From the NCBI GenBank assembly GCA_023131705.1, contig JAGLZG010000080.1, forward strand, positions 1 through 7,247: a DNA stretch of 7,247 nucleotides, in the 5' to 3' direction. The position numbers and the translations under genes are program-made. Below are positions 1-5,952 of the stretch, one piece after another. How positions within the stretch are numbered: position 1 is the stretch's first letter; every line of letters begins with the position of its first letter. The stretch comes from Nanobdellota archaeon (GTDB lineage Archaea > Nanobdellota > Nanobdellia > Woesearchaeales > B3-WOES). The notes beneath the pieces are model-generated. The model had not been told where the DNA came from. It made no database searches and saw nothing but the letters and a program-made list of their open reading frames with translations.

Positions 1-1041
1 GTCTGGCAAATCATAATCAAGAGTATGGTTTATTGTTAGGTTTCTTATCTCGCTTTGCCCTTTGTTTCCATGCACATCTGTGCAGTTAATATTCCACGTG
101 TAATTTCCAAAATCAAGTATTACGTCCTGGAAGCTTTGTGTTATGTTTCTTGTTACTGATGGATCTGTCTGGTTTACTGTACCATTAATTATCAGCTCAC
201 AAAAACTAATAGAAGAGTTGTCTGTTACGTTATAAGTAAAATCTACTATGCTATCATTATCTACATACCCTGTTTCAGGGCTTATAAGGTTAATAACAGG
301 AGGGATACTCTCATAGGTTTCATTAGTTTCATTCTCTCCCTCCCCACCTTCTCCTCCTGTTGTGTTTATTGTGAAGTTTATCAAAGCTGAATGGTTCATA
401 ACATTTTCATAGTGGTCTATGCATCTGGCATAATAAAGATATGAGCCATCTTCAAGTATCCCTATATGGCATTCGTGATATAAAGAGGCGCCGCTAAAAT
501 TATTTGACATGGAATAATAGTCCATGTCTGTGTTGTCATATTTGCAAAACGCAGGTTCATTTGTATATGCCTTTAGTGTTATATCATTGTATGTTATTAA
601 GCCAAGCGGGCTTGTCCATACTACCTCAGGAGGTGTTGTATCATTAGCTTTTCCTATCTGCACCAAACCGCTTTCCAGAAGTTCCACCGGTATCCTGTAT
701 GCTCCTTTATTGAATGGGAGTTCTCCTGTCAGGTTTGCTTTTGTTGTTGAGTATATTTCTGATATATCTCCAAATATCTGTAATTCCAATGATATTGTAT
801 TATCTTTTACTGTTGCAGATTCTATTCCGCTTGGCAGATTTACCCAGACATATCTTTTTGTTCCCGGCGCAAAAGAGTAGACACTGTCTGCTGTTTTTGC
901 CAGACTGGCAACAGCATCCTGCGCATGGGTCAGCCTTATTTTTTGTGATGATTCATGGACTGCATAATACAACAATGGTATAAGAAGAACAAATATTGCG
1001 CCGATAATTATTATATACTCCATACTAGACTGCGCTTTCAT
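1..1041 (-). CDS. Pilin-like secreted protein with class III signal peptide and Ig-like repeats (3' end outside window)
   Basis: The reading frame is open from the ATG at 1041 to the window edge, giving 347 residues without a stop. The N-terminus (MKAQSSMEY, then a hydrophobic stretch to about residue 28) has the QxSxE motif (Q4, S6, E8) of archaeal class III signal peptides, which a prepilin-type peptidase (EppA in methanogens) cuts just before the Gln. The hydrophobic helix then becomes the pilus or anchor core. Residues about 30-130 form a pilin-like head. Residues about 136-228 and 247-340 look like two Ig-like modules, each opening with a PP[EV] motif and carrying Cys pairs. A Gly/Glu-rich linker (229-244) joins them. 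More than a dozen N-x-S/T sequons suggest heavy N-glycosylation at the cell surface. A TATA box ends about 33 bases upstream, so the mRNA is probably leaderless. The Ig-like assignment is by pattern only; the role in adhesion or structure is inferred. Confidence 0.85.
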   Translation of the reverse strand, partial: MKAQSSMEYIIIIGAIFVLLIPLLYYAVHESSQKIRLTHAQDAVASLAKTADSVYSFAPGTKRYVWVNLPSGIESATVKDNTISLELQIFGDISEIYSTTKANLTGELPFNKGAYRIPVELLESGLVQIGKANDTTPPEVVWTSPLGLITYNDITLKAYTNEPAFCKYDNTDMDYYSMSNNFSGASLYHECHIGILEDGSYLYYARCIDHYENVMNHSALINFTINTTGGEGGEGENETNETYESIPPVINLISPETGYVDNDSIVDFTYNVTDNSSISFCELIINGTVNQTDPSVTRNITQSFQDVILDFGNYTWNINCTDVHGNKGQSEIRNLTINHTLDYDLPD

Positions 1042-1066
1042 TATATGAAAAATGTTTTTATACAGT

Positions 1067-1074
1067 TATATATA
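1067..1074 (-). promoter_or_regulatory. TATA box of the pilin-like gene
   Basis: Read on the minus strand this is TATATATA within AAACTATATATA. Its centre lies about 29 bases from the ATG at 1041, which predicts a transcript starting a few bases before the ATG and so essentially no leader. The same AAACTATATATA string occurs upstream of the minus-strand DUF6485-like gene (6177-6192). Confidence 0.6.
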
Positions 1075-1156
1075 GTTTAGTTTTCTTTATTTAGTAGTAC
1101 CATCTGGTGGAGATTTGTAAGCAATAACTAATATGGGTTGTTATAAAACAAAAATC

Positions 1157-1164
1157 TTTAAATA
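1157..1164 (+). promoter_or_regulatory. TATA box of the S2P-like operon
   Basis: TTTAAATA is preceded by an A-rich, BRE-like stretch (AAAACAAAAATC). The box centre is about 30 bases from the ATG at 1190, so this promoter also predicts a leaderless or nearly leaderless mRNA. The region between this box and the divergent box at 1067-1074 shows no gene. Its only structure is a short ACCA-TC-TGGT inverted repeat near 1099-1108. Confidence 0.6.
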
Positions 1165-1189
1165 GTTATAATATAAAGTATTAATTAAG

Positions 1190-1942
1190 ATGGTAATGTA
1201 TAGTTTTAAGGATTTGAAAGACAAGGTTAAGAAGCATTTTTGGGTTGATAAAAAAGAGGAAATAAAGGCTATAGTTATATCAATCCTCATATTGGCTTTT
1301 GTTGTTGGGTTTGATGATGGAAAGCCTGTATTTAATTTATTAGACTGGTCTATCAATCTTATTATTGTCCTTATTATTGTTGCTGTCAGCTTTTTAGCCC
1401 ATATTACCATTCAAAAAATACAGGCATTGGAATGGGGTTTTAAACTGGAGTATAAGTTATGGTGGTATGGTCTAATCATTGCTTTGGGCGCTGCTTTTTT
1501 TTCAAGAGGAAAGATATGGCTTTTGATCCCTGGAGGAATATTTTTGCATATCATGCCTGTCCACAGGCTTGGGTGGTTCAGGTACAGAACAAATATGATG
1601 GTTAATGGTGTTGTTGCATTGCTGGGCCCTTTGACTAATGTTGCATTAGCTTTAATCTGCAGAGGCCTGCTTATTTTTATGCCGGGGAATACTGTTCTTT
1701 ATAATGGAATCTTTGTGAATTTGTGGATGGCTGTCTTCACAATGCTGCCAATACCCCCTTTAGACGGCTCAAGGGTTTTCTTTTTTTCAAGGCTAAATTA
1801 TGTTTTGATTGTGGGAAGCATTTTTGGGCTGGCTCTTTTATTAAAATTTACAAACATTAATATTCTTGTACTGATACTGCTTTCACTTATAGTGGGGGTT
1901 ATAATATGGGCAATATATTTTTGGTTTGTTGAGAAAGGTTAA
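1190..1942 (+). CDS. Site-2-protease-like (M50 family) membrane protein with degraded active site
   Basis: This 250-residue protein has about six hydrophobic segments (near residues 27-40, 54-70, 92-104, 139-162, 173-187 and 205-245). The layout follows the M50/S2P intramembrane metalloprotease fold: a membrane helix carrying HExxH, a GPLTN motif (residues 146-150), then a PPLDG motif (189-193) whose Asp normally completes the zinc site. Here the first motif reads H71-I-T-I-Q75, so the catalytic Glu and the second zinc-binding His are both gone, while D192 and GPLTN remain. The protein is therefore probably not a protease and may act as a pseudoenzyme that binds or presents membrane proteins. 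The start at 1190 fits the promoter spacing; an ATG at 1196 is the alternative. The next gene starts one base after the stop, so the two are likely co-transcribed. The fold assignment is good; the function is unknown. Confidence 0.78.
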   Translation: MVMYSFKDLKDKVKKHFWVDKKEEIKAIVISILILAFVVGFDDGKPVFNLLDWSINLIIVLIIVAVSFLAHITIQKIQALEWGFKLEYKLWWYGLIIALGAAFFSRGKIWLLIPGGIFLHIMPVHRLGWFRYRTNMMVNGVVALLGPLTNVALALICRGLLIFMPGNTVLYNGIFVNLWMAVFTMLPIPPLDGSRVFFFSRLNYVLIVGSIFGLALLLKFTNINILVLILLSLIVGVIIWAIYFWFVEKG

Positions 1943-1943
1943 A

Positions 1944-2273
1944 ATGGGAAGCATGAGTTTTTGGTCAGACTGGGCAGAAATTGTTGGTTTTATATTGTTA
2001 GTTACAGGGTTTTTTATATCTTTGTTTGCAGGCTCTGCTGTTATTGCCTACATACTCATTATACTTGCCGGTATGTTTGGAGGAAGAATCTGGTTCAGGG
2101 TCAGAGAGAACCTAAAGACGCCGTGGGTTATTATCTTACTGGGTTTTTTGATAGGTTTTGTCATTGGAAGCAGATATGGAAATAACTGGTTAATTGTGCT
2201 GTTTTATTTATTTGGAATCAGCATTAGCTATTGCCTGCATGATAAAGGAATTATCAAGAGCAGTGAATATTAG
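1944..2273 (+). CDS. Small four-helix membrane protein, conserved hypothetical
   Basis: The protein has 109 residues from the ATG at 1944 and almost nothing outside the membrane. Hydrophobic segments lie at about residues 11-28, 30-46, 60-76 and 82-97. Between helices 2 and 3 is a basic loop (RIWFRVRENLK), and a short polar tail follows (HDKGIIKSSEY). The ATG directly follows the upstream stop codon with one base between. GAAAGGT at 1933-1939 is a plausible ribosome site with about four bases of spacing. An ATG at 1953 and an upstream TTG at 1926 are also in frame; the TTG would overlap the previous gene. The tight spacing puts it in one operon with the S2P-like gene, so the two may act on the same membrane process. 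I recognise no named family and assign no function. Confidence 0.72.
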   Translation: MGSMSFWSDWAEIVGFILLVTGFFISLFAGSAVIAYILIILAGMFGGRIWFRVRENLKTPWVIILLGFLIGFVIGSRYGNNWLIVLFYLFGISISYCLHDKGIIKSSEY

Positions 2274-2289
2274 ACAGCTTTTGAATAAG

Positions 2290-2297
2290 TATAAATA
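2290..2297 (+). promoter_or_regulatory. TATA box of the hef gene
   Basis: TATAAATA lies 17 bases after the stop of the preceding gene. From its first base to the first G of the downstream GGGG (2320) is 30 bases, exactly the spacing seen at the priS promoter. Normal archaeal spacing predicts transcription starting near 2320. Confidence 0.55.
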
Positions 2298-2318
2298 CAA
2301 GTTTCGTTTTCTTTTTAT

Positions 2319-2329
2319 AGGGGATTAGA
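2319..2329 (+). promoter_or_regulatory. Shine-Dalgarno-like leader that decides the hef start
   Basis: AGGGGATTAGA directly precedes ATT ATA AAG. AGGGGAT matches the archaeal ribosome-binding sequence AGGTGAT at six of seven positions. It lies four bases before the ATT at 2330. The near-identical AGGGGATTAAA sits at the same place before priS (6210-6220). A GGGG-containing site (4587-4595) also precedes the ATG-started gene at 4599, which supports GGGG as a working ribosome site here. Confidence 0.5.
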
Positions 2330-4543
2330 ATTATAAAGAATTTTGAGCCAAGGCTTTACCAGGAAACAATTCTTGCAACTGCTGCCAGAAAGAATACGCT
2401 GGTTGTGCTTCCAACCGGGATGGGCAAGACAAATATATTTCTAATGCTGGCTGCTCACAGGCTTAAACAGTTTCCTAACTCCAAGATATTATTTATTGGC
2501 CCTACAAAGCCTTTGATTGACCAGTATCTGGCTGTTTTTAGGGAGCATTTTGATATTGAGGAAAATAAGCTGGCTGTTTTTACAGGAATGGTCAAGCCAA
2601 GCAAAAGAGAGGAGTTATGGAAAAATACCAGGATTATCTTTTCCACGCCGCAAGGCCTTGAAAATGATATTATAAGTAAGAGGATTAATTTGGGGGAGGT
2701 AAGTTTACTGGGAGTTGATGAGGCTCACAGGGCTGTTGGTGATTATGCTTATGTTTTTGTTGCAAAACAATACAATAGACTGGCAAAATATTCAAGGATC
2801 ATTGCTTTGACTGCTTCTCCTGGAAGTGATATGGAGAAGATTAAGGAGATCTGCTCAAACCTGTATATTGAAGATATTGAGGTAAGAACAGAGGAAAGCC
2901 CTGATGTAAAGCCTTATGTTCAGGAGATAGACATTGAATGGATTAGTGTTGAGCTGGGAAAGGTCTTTGATGATGTTAGAAAGTATTTAAGGGATTGTTT
3001 AAGAGAAAGGCTGCAAAAACTAAAGGACTGGGGTGTTTTGAGGAGGGTGGATTTAAGATATGTAAATAAGACAGACCTGCTTGCTTTGCAGGCAAAGCTT
3101 CATGGTGATATTTCCAGGGGAGGAAAAAATCCTGTAATGTGGAGTTCTATAAGTGTTTTGGCTGAGGTTATGAAGGTTTATCATGCCATTGAATTACTGG
3201 AGACACAGGGAATTGTTGCCTTTTTTAAGTATATGGATAAACTCTATAATGAAAGTTTTAAGACAAAGGTAAAGGCCCTGAAAAATCTTGTTAAGGATAT
3301 AAACTTCAGAAGTGCTCTTATTAAAACAAAAAAGCTTTATGAGGAAAGGGTTGAGCATCCAAAGCTGATTAAGCTTCAGGAGATAGTTGAAAATGAAATT
3401 AAGGCTGATAAGGATGTAAAGATAATTGTCTTTAACCAGTATAGGGATAATGCCTCTGATATAAAAGAGAAATTAAAGAGCATAGATGGTGTGAGGGCAG
3501 AGATATTTGTAGGCCAGTCAAAAAAAAATGGCACGGGTTTAAGCCAAAAAGAGCAGAAAAAGATACTTGATGAGTTTAGGGAAGGGAAGTTTAATGTTAT
3601 CATTGCAACATCCATTGGGGAGGAAGGGCTTGATATACCCAAGGTTGATTTAGTCATTTTTTATGAGCCAATACCCTCTGCTATAAGGCATATACAGAGA
3701 AGAGGGCGTACAGGAAGAAGCGAAAAAGGAAGAGTTATTATTTTAATGGCAAAGAACACAAGGGATGAAGGCTATAGGTGGAGCGCGCATCATAAAGAAA
3801 AAAGAATGCATCGCAACCTGTCAACGCTTAAAGACAAGATGTTTGGTTTTTTAAACAAGCCTGAAAAAACACTGAAAAGTTTTGTTCCAGGAAATGAAAA
3901 AATAAAAATATTTGCTGATTACAGGGAGAAAAGTTCCGGCATTATAAAACAGCTTGTTGACCTGGATGTTGAGCTAAAATTAGAGAAGCTTGAGAATGCT
4001 GATTATCTTTTAAGTTCAAGGTGCGGTGTAGAGGTAAAAACAGTTGAGGATTTTGTTAACAGCATCATAGATGGAAGATTGTTAAGCCAGATAAAGGGTT
4101 TGAAGCAAAGCTTTGAAAGGCCTTTGGTCATTATTGAAGGGGAGGAAGATATTTATTCTGTAAGAAAGATCCATGCAAACAGCATCAAGGGAATGTTGGC
4201 TACTATTGCTGTCAGCTATGGAATTCCCTTGATACAGACCAAGAACCATGTTGAAACAGCTTCTCTATTAAATATGATTGCTAAACGCGAGCAGGATGAG
4301 ACTGGAAAAGATTTTAATATTCATTTTGATAAAAAACCCCTGACACTGAAAGAGCAGCAGGAGTATGTTGTGAGCAGTTTTCCTGGTGTTGGCGCAACAC
4401 TTGCCAAGCCTTTGCTGAGGAAGTTTAAGACTATTAAAAAGATAGTTAATGCAAAGAAAGGAAGTTTAGAGAAAGTAGAGAAGATTGGTCCTGAGAAAGC
4501 AAAAGGGATTAAAGAAGTTGTTGAAAAGGAGTATGAGGAATAG
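2330..4543 (+). CDS. hef: Hef: SF2 helicase fused to XPF-type nuclease, with a non-canonical start
   Basis: Hef is the archaeal counterpart of FANCM/XPF. It unwinds and cuts branched DNA at stalled forks. From the ATT at 2330 it has 737 residues, a normal family length. The helicase shows a Q-motif-like start (FEPRLYQ, residues 5-11), Walker A LPTGMGKT (27-34), DEAH (130-133), TASPG (161-165) and motif VI QRRGRTGR (456-463). An inserted helical region lies at about 200-330. The nuclease follows: D530 in ADYREK, then EVK (568-570) with D574, where the family consensus is ERKxxxD. Two helix-hairpin-helix motifs (about 685-730) end the protein. No in-frame ATG, GTG or TTG exists between the stop at 2318 and a GTG at 2405; that GTG would delete the Q motif and cut into Walker A. 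The ATT at 2330 gives MIKNFEPRLYQ, a sensible N-terminus. The ATT at 2324 is the alternative. The family call is very secure; the start is inferred. Confidence 0.95.
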   Translation: MIKNFEPRLYQETILATAARKNTLVVLPTGMGKTNIFLMLAAHRLKQFPNSKILFIGPTKPLIDQYLAVFREHFDIEENKLAVFTGMVKPSKREELWKNTRIIFSTPQGLENDIISKRINLGEVSLLGVDEAHRAVGDYAYVFVAKQYNRLAKYSRIIALTASPGSDMEKIKEICSNLYIEDIEVRTEESPDVKPYVQEIDIEWISVELGKVFDDVRKYLRDCLRERLQKLKDWGVLRRVDLRYVNKTDLLALQAKLHGDISRGGKNPVMWSSISVLAEVMKVYHAIELLETQGIVAFFKYMDKLYNESFKTKVKALKNLVKDINFRSALIKTKKLYEERVEHPKLIKLQEIVENEIKADKDVKIIVFNQYRDNASDIKEKLKSIDGVRAEIFVGQSKKNGTGLSQKEQKKILDEFREGKFNVIIATSIGEEGLDIPKVDLVIFYEPIPSAIRHIQRRGRTGRSEKGRVIILMAKNTRDEGYRWSAHHKEKRMHRNLSTLKDKMFGFLNKPEKTLKSFVPGNEKIKIFADYREKSSGIIKQLVDLDVELKLEKLENADYLLSSRCGVEVKTVEDFVNSIIDGRLLSQIKGLKQSFERPLVIIEGEEDIYSVRKIHANSIKGMLATIAVSYGIPLIQTKNHVETASLLNMIAKREQDETGKDFNIHFDKKPLTLKEQQEYVVSSFPGVGATLAKPLLRKFKTIKKIVNAKKGSLEKVEKIGPEKAKGIKEVVEKEYEE

Positions 4544-4548
4544 ATAAC

Positions 4549-4557
4549 TTTATAAAT
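4549..4557 (+). promoter_or_regulatory. TATA box of the DUF5652-like gene
   Basis: TTTATAAAT begins six bases after the hef stop codon. It predicts a transcript start near 4580, leaving a leader of about 20 bases that contains the ribosome site at 4587-4595. The gene can therefore be transcribed independently of hef. No clear T-tract terminator follows hef, so read-through is also possible. Confidence 0.5.
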
Positions 4558-4586
4558 TTTGGATATTATGATTGTAATATCAATAT

Positions 4587-4595
4587 AGGGGTGGT
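4587..4595 (+). promoter_or_regulatory. Ribosome binding site, GGGGTGGT type
   Basis: AGGGGTGGT ends four bases before the ATG at 4599. It contains GGTG, complementary to the 3' end of archaeal 16S rRNA, and shares its GGGG with the leaders of hef and priS. Confidence 0.6.
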
Positions 4596-4598
4596 AAA

Positions 4599-4859
4599 AT
4601 GGTATTAGAAGTTTATAATGAATTAGCAACAAAGTTAGGTATGTCTGCTGATGTGGTAGTAATACTATTATTGGTTATGGTTACCTGGAAACTTATATGG
4701 TATGGCATAGCTCTTTATAAAACAATAAAAGAGAACAACAAGAAATGGTTTGTTATTTTCTTTGTTGCTGCATTTGTCTTAAATGATGTAGGCATATTGC
4801 CAATAGTTTATCTGTTAATGGATAAGTATAAAGGGAAATGGGGGAAGAAGGGGAAATAG
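4599..4859 (+). CDS. DUF5652-like small two-helix membrane protein
   Basis: This 86-residue protein has two membrane helices, at about residues 18-42 and 50-73, and a strongly basic tail (KYKGKWGKKGK). The pattern of a WK pair followed by a helix, a short charged loop (TIKENNKKW), then a second helix with N-D-V-G-I-L-P-I-V-Y-L resembles the DUF5652 family. That family has a conserved WFxxxxxxNxxGILxIxYLF-like second half and no known function. Basic residues flank both helices. The ATG has a good ribosome site, and a T-rich terminator follows the stop directly, so this looks like a complete small transcription unit behind hef. The family match is from memory of the pattern and is moderate. 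Confidence 0.75.
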   Translation: MVLEVYNELATKLGMSADVVVILLLVMVTWKLIWYGIALYKTIKENNKKWFVIFFVAAFVLNDVGILPIVYLLMDKYKGKWGKKGK

Positions 4860-4860
4860 G

Positions 4861-4886
4861 TTTTTTTAATTTTTTTCTTTCTTTTA
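4861..4886 (+). terminator. T-rich archaeal terminator
   Basis: Two runs of seven T and further T-rich sequence follow the stop codon of the gene ending at 4859. There is no hairpin, as expected for archaeal intrinsic termination on the plus strand. The convergent Fic gene shows no matching T-tract on its own strand. Confidence 0.6.
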
Positions 4887-4920
4887 AATCCTTAACAGCC
4901 TGCTTTTATGCTGCCTGAAA

Positions 4921-5805
4921 CTATTTCCAATACTCCTGTTTCTCGAGTTCTGAAAACAAGTATTTGATCATATACAGGTAATTTCCATCATCAGCTCTTC
5001 TTAAAGCATTGTAATACCTTCTTTTGTTCTTATTCTGTATTATGATAACAGGGTAATCATTCCTGAGCAGGATGAAATTAAGCAACAACCTTCCGACACG
5101 GCCATTGCCGTCAAAGAATGGATGCAGCCTTTCAAAGATACAATGAAAAACGGCTGCTAATTCCAAAGGGTGTAATTTTTTGTTATTCTTATACCATGAA
5201 ATAAGGTTGCTTATCTCTGTTTCAATCATTGACGCTTTGATTGGAACTAAATTACCAACATAAACCTGAGCATCCCTAAATTTGCCAGCATCTTCTGCAA
5301 CATCTCTCTTTAATAGCCTATGCAATTCAAGAATAAGTTTTTTACTGATTTCTTCTTTAAGATTTTTCTTTATATAAATAAACGCTTTTTTATGGTTTTC
5401 TGTTTCTTTAATATCCCTCAGAGGCTTTTCCTTTGGTGAAATTCCCTGTTGAAGCAACATCCTTGTATCTTTGTAAGTTAGGCTGGAGCCTTCTATTCGG
5501 CTTGTGTCATAAGTAAATTTTGTTGTAATTTCATCTTCTATATTCCTGATTTCATCTTTTTTTCCTTTTTTCAGCTTATTCAGGAAATTCTTTTTTATTT
5601 TATCTAACACATCTTTTTTAGAATAAAGAAAATGCTTAATGCTGTCAAATTCTTCAGCATATTCTTTCAAATCTTCTTTAGAAGGGGGGCTGATGCCAAC
5701 ATAATGCTCTACCCTTTTTCTACCTTTCTTGGTTCTTGTAGAGCTTACTATATAATAATATTCCCTCCCTTTAATCTTTTTTTTCCTTACAAACAAGTTA
5801 GTCAC
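4921..5805 (-). CDS. Fic-domain protein (predicted AMP-transferase, inhibitory helix at N-terminal side)
   Basis: Fic proteins usually transfer AMP from ATP to a hydroxyl side chain of a target protein. The core motif is intact: H228-PFFDGNGRVGR-239, with catalytic H228, metal-binding D232 and phosphate-binding N234/R236/R239, so activity is expected. T101-SRI-E105-G fits the (S/T)xxxE(G/N) inhibitory motif on the N-terminal side of the core, as in class II Fic proteins, so the enzyme is probably self-restrained. Residues about 5-36 are basic and strand-rich, like the N-terminus of some transposases. Residues 40-95 are charged and helical. There is no C-terminal winged helix. The start is GTG at 5805 or, more in keeping with AGGGTGA at 5802-5808, TTG at 5796. 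No antitoxin-like partner lies beside it. It lies in a region that seems to have displaced an htpX gene. The target is unknown. Confidence 0.9.
   Translation of the reverse strand: MTNLFVRKKKIKGREYYYIVSSTRTKKGRKRVEHYVGISPPSKEDLKEYAEEFDSIKHFLYSKKDVLDKIKKNFLNKLKKGKKDEIRNIEDEITTKFTYDTSRIEGSSLTYKDTRMLLQQGISPKEKPLRDIKETENHKKAFIYIKKNLKEEISKKLILELHRLLKRDVAEDAGKFRDAQVYVGNLVPIKASMIETEISNLISWYKNNKKLHPLELAAVFHCIFERLHPFFDGNGRVGRLLLNFILLRNDYPVIIIQNKNKRRYYNALRRADDGNYLYMIKYLFSELEKQEYWK
5795..5805. repeat. Direct repeat copy 1, at the Fic start codon
   Basis: AAGTTAGTCAC here (minus strand GTGACTAACTT, the first codons of the Fic gene) recurs exactly at 5837-5847, 42 bases away. Both copies begin with GTG on the coding strand. 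Confidence 0.7.
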
Positions 5806-5836
5806 CCTAATTTAAGTTTTTTGTTCTTTTTTATTA

Positions 5837-5847
5837 AAGTTAGTCAC
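5837..5847. repeat. Direct repeat copy 2, upstream of the Fic gene
   Basis: This is an exact second copy of AAGTTAGTCAC. Read on the minus strand it opens an 11-codon mini-ORF (GTG at 5847 to a TAA ending at 5812) whose first three codons equal those of the Fic gene. It may be a worn tandem duplication of the gene's 5' end or a paired operator. Confidence 0.6.
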
Positions 5848-5853
5848 AATGTA

Positions 5854-5861
5854 TATTTAAA
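5854..5861 (-). promoter_or_regulatory. TATA box of the Fic gene
   Basis: On the minus strand this reads TTTAAATA inside ACATTTAAATATAC. Usual spacing predicts a start near 5831 and a leader of roughly 25-35 bases, unlike the leaderless genes elsewhere in the window. The AAATTT-rich box is partly palindromic (ATTTAAAT), so it could also fire on the plus strand. Confidence 0.5.
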
Positions 5862-5895
5862 TGTTTCGCTTAAATATTGCCTTATAGGATGATAT

Positions 5896-5952
5896 ATGTT
5901 CAGCACACATCCACCTATAGAGAACAGGATAAAAGCTTTGGAATCTATGTAA
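5896..5952 (+). pseudogene. Remnant of the C-terminus of an HtpX-like M48 metalloprotease
   Basis: The 18 codons before the TAA at 5950-5952 read MFSTHPPIENRIKALESM. The string FSTHPPIExRIxxLxxM is the hallmark end of HtpX-type membrane zinc proteases of family M48. The frame is blocked by a TGA at 5890-5892, and nothing upstream resembles the rest of the protease (HExxH, membrane helices), because the Fic gene and its promoter occupy that space on the other strand. The TAA abuts the stop of the DUF6485-like gene with no gap, which looks like an old convergent gene pair. I infer that an insertion or replacement carrying the Fic gene deleted the body of htpX. The match is short, so chance resemblance cannot be fully excluded. 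Confidence 0.65.

Noticed and set aside
524..983. Plus-strand open frames across 524-983
   Set aside because: They are antisense to the continuous pilin-like gene, which has a signal peptide, sequons and Ig-like patterns; the plus frames have no family signal or promoter.
2405..2407. GTG at 2405 as the start of hef
   Set aside because: It would discard the conserved FEPRLYQ motif and begin within the strand leading to Walker A, and no ribosome site precedes it.
4887..4920. Possible hairpin terminator for the Fic gene around CAGCCTGCTTTTATGCTGCCTG
   Set aside because: The GC-rich blocks are not true inverted complements (only about two paired bases at the loop), and no T-tract follows on the minus strand.
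5883..5918. Inverted repeat TATAGG / CCTATA as an insertion end or operator
   Set aside because: It has only six bases with a 24-base loop in AT-rich DNA, and the right arm lies inside the HtpX tail; likely chance.
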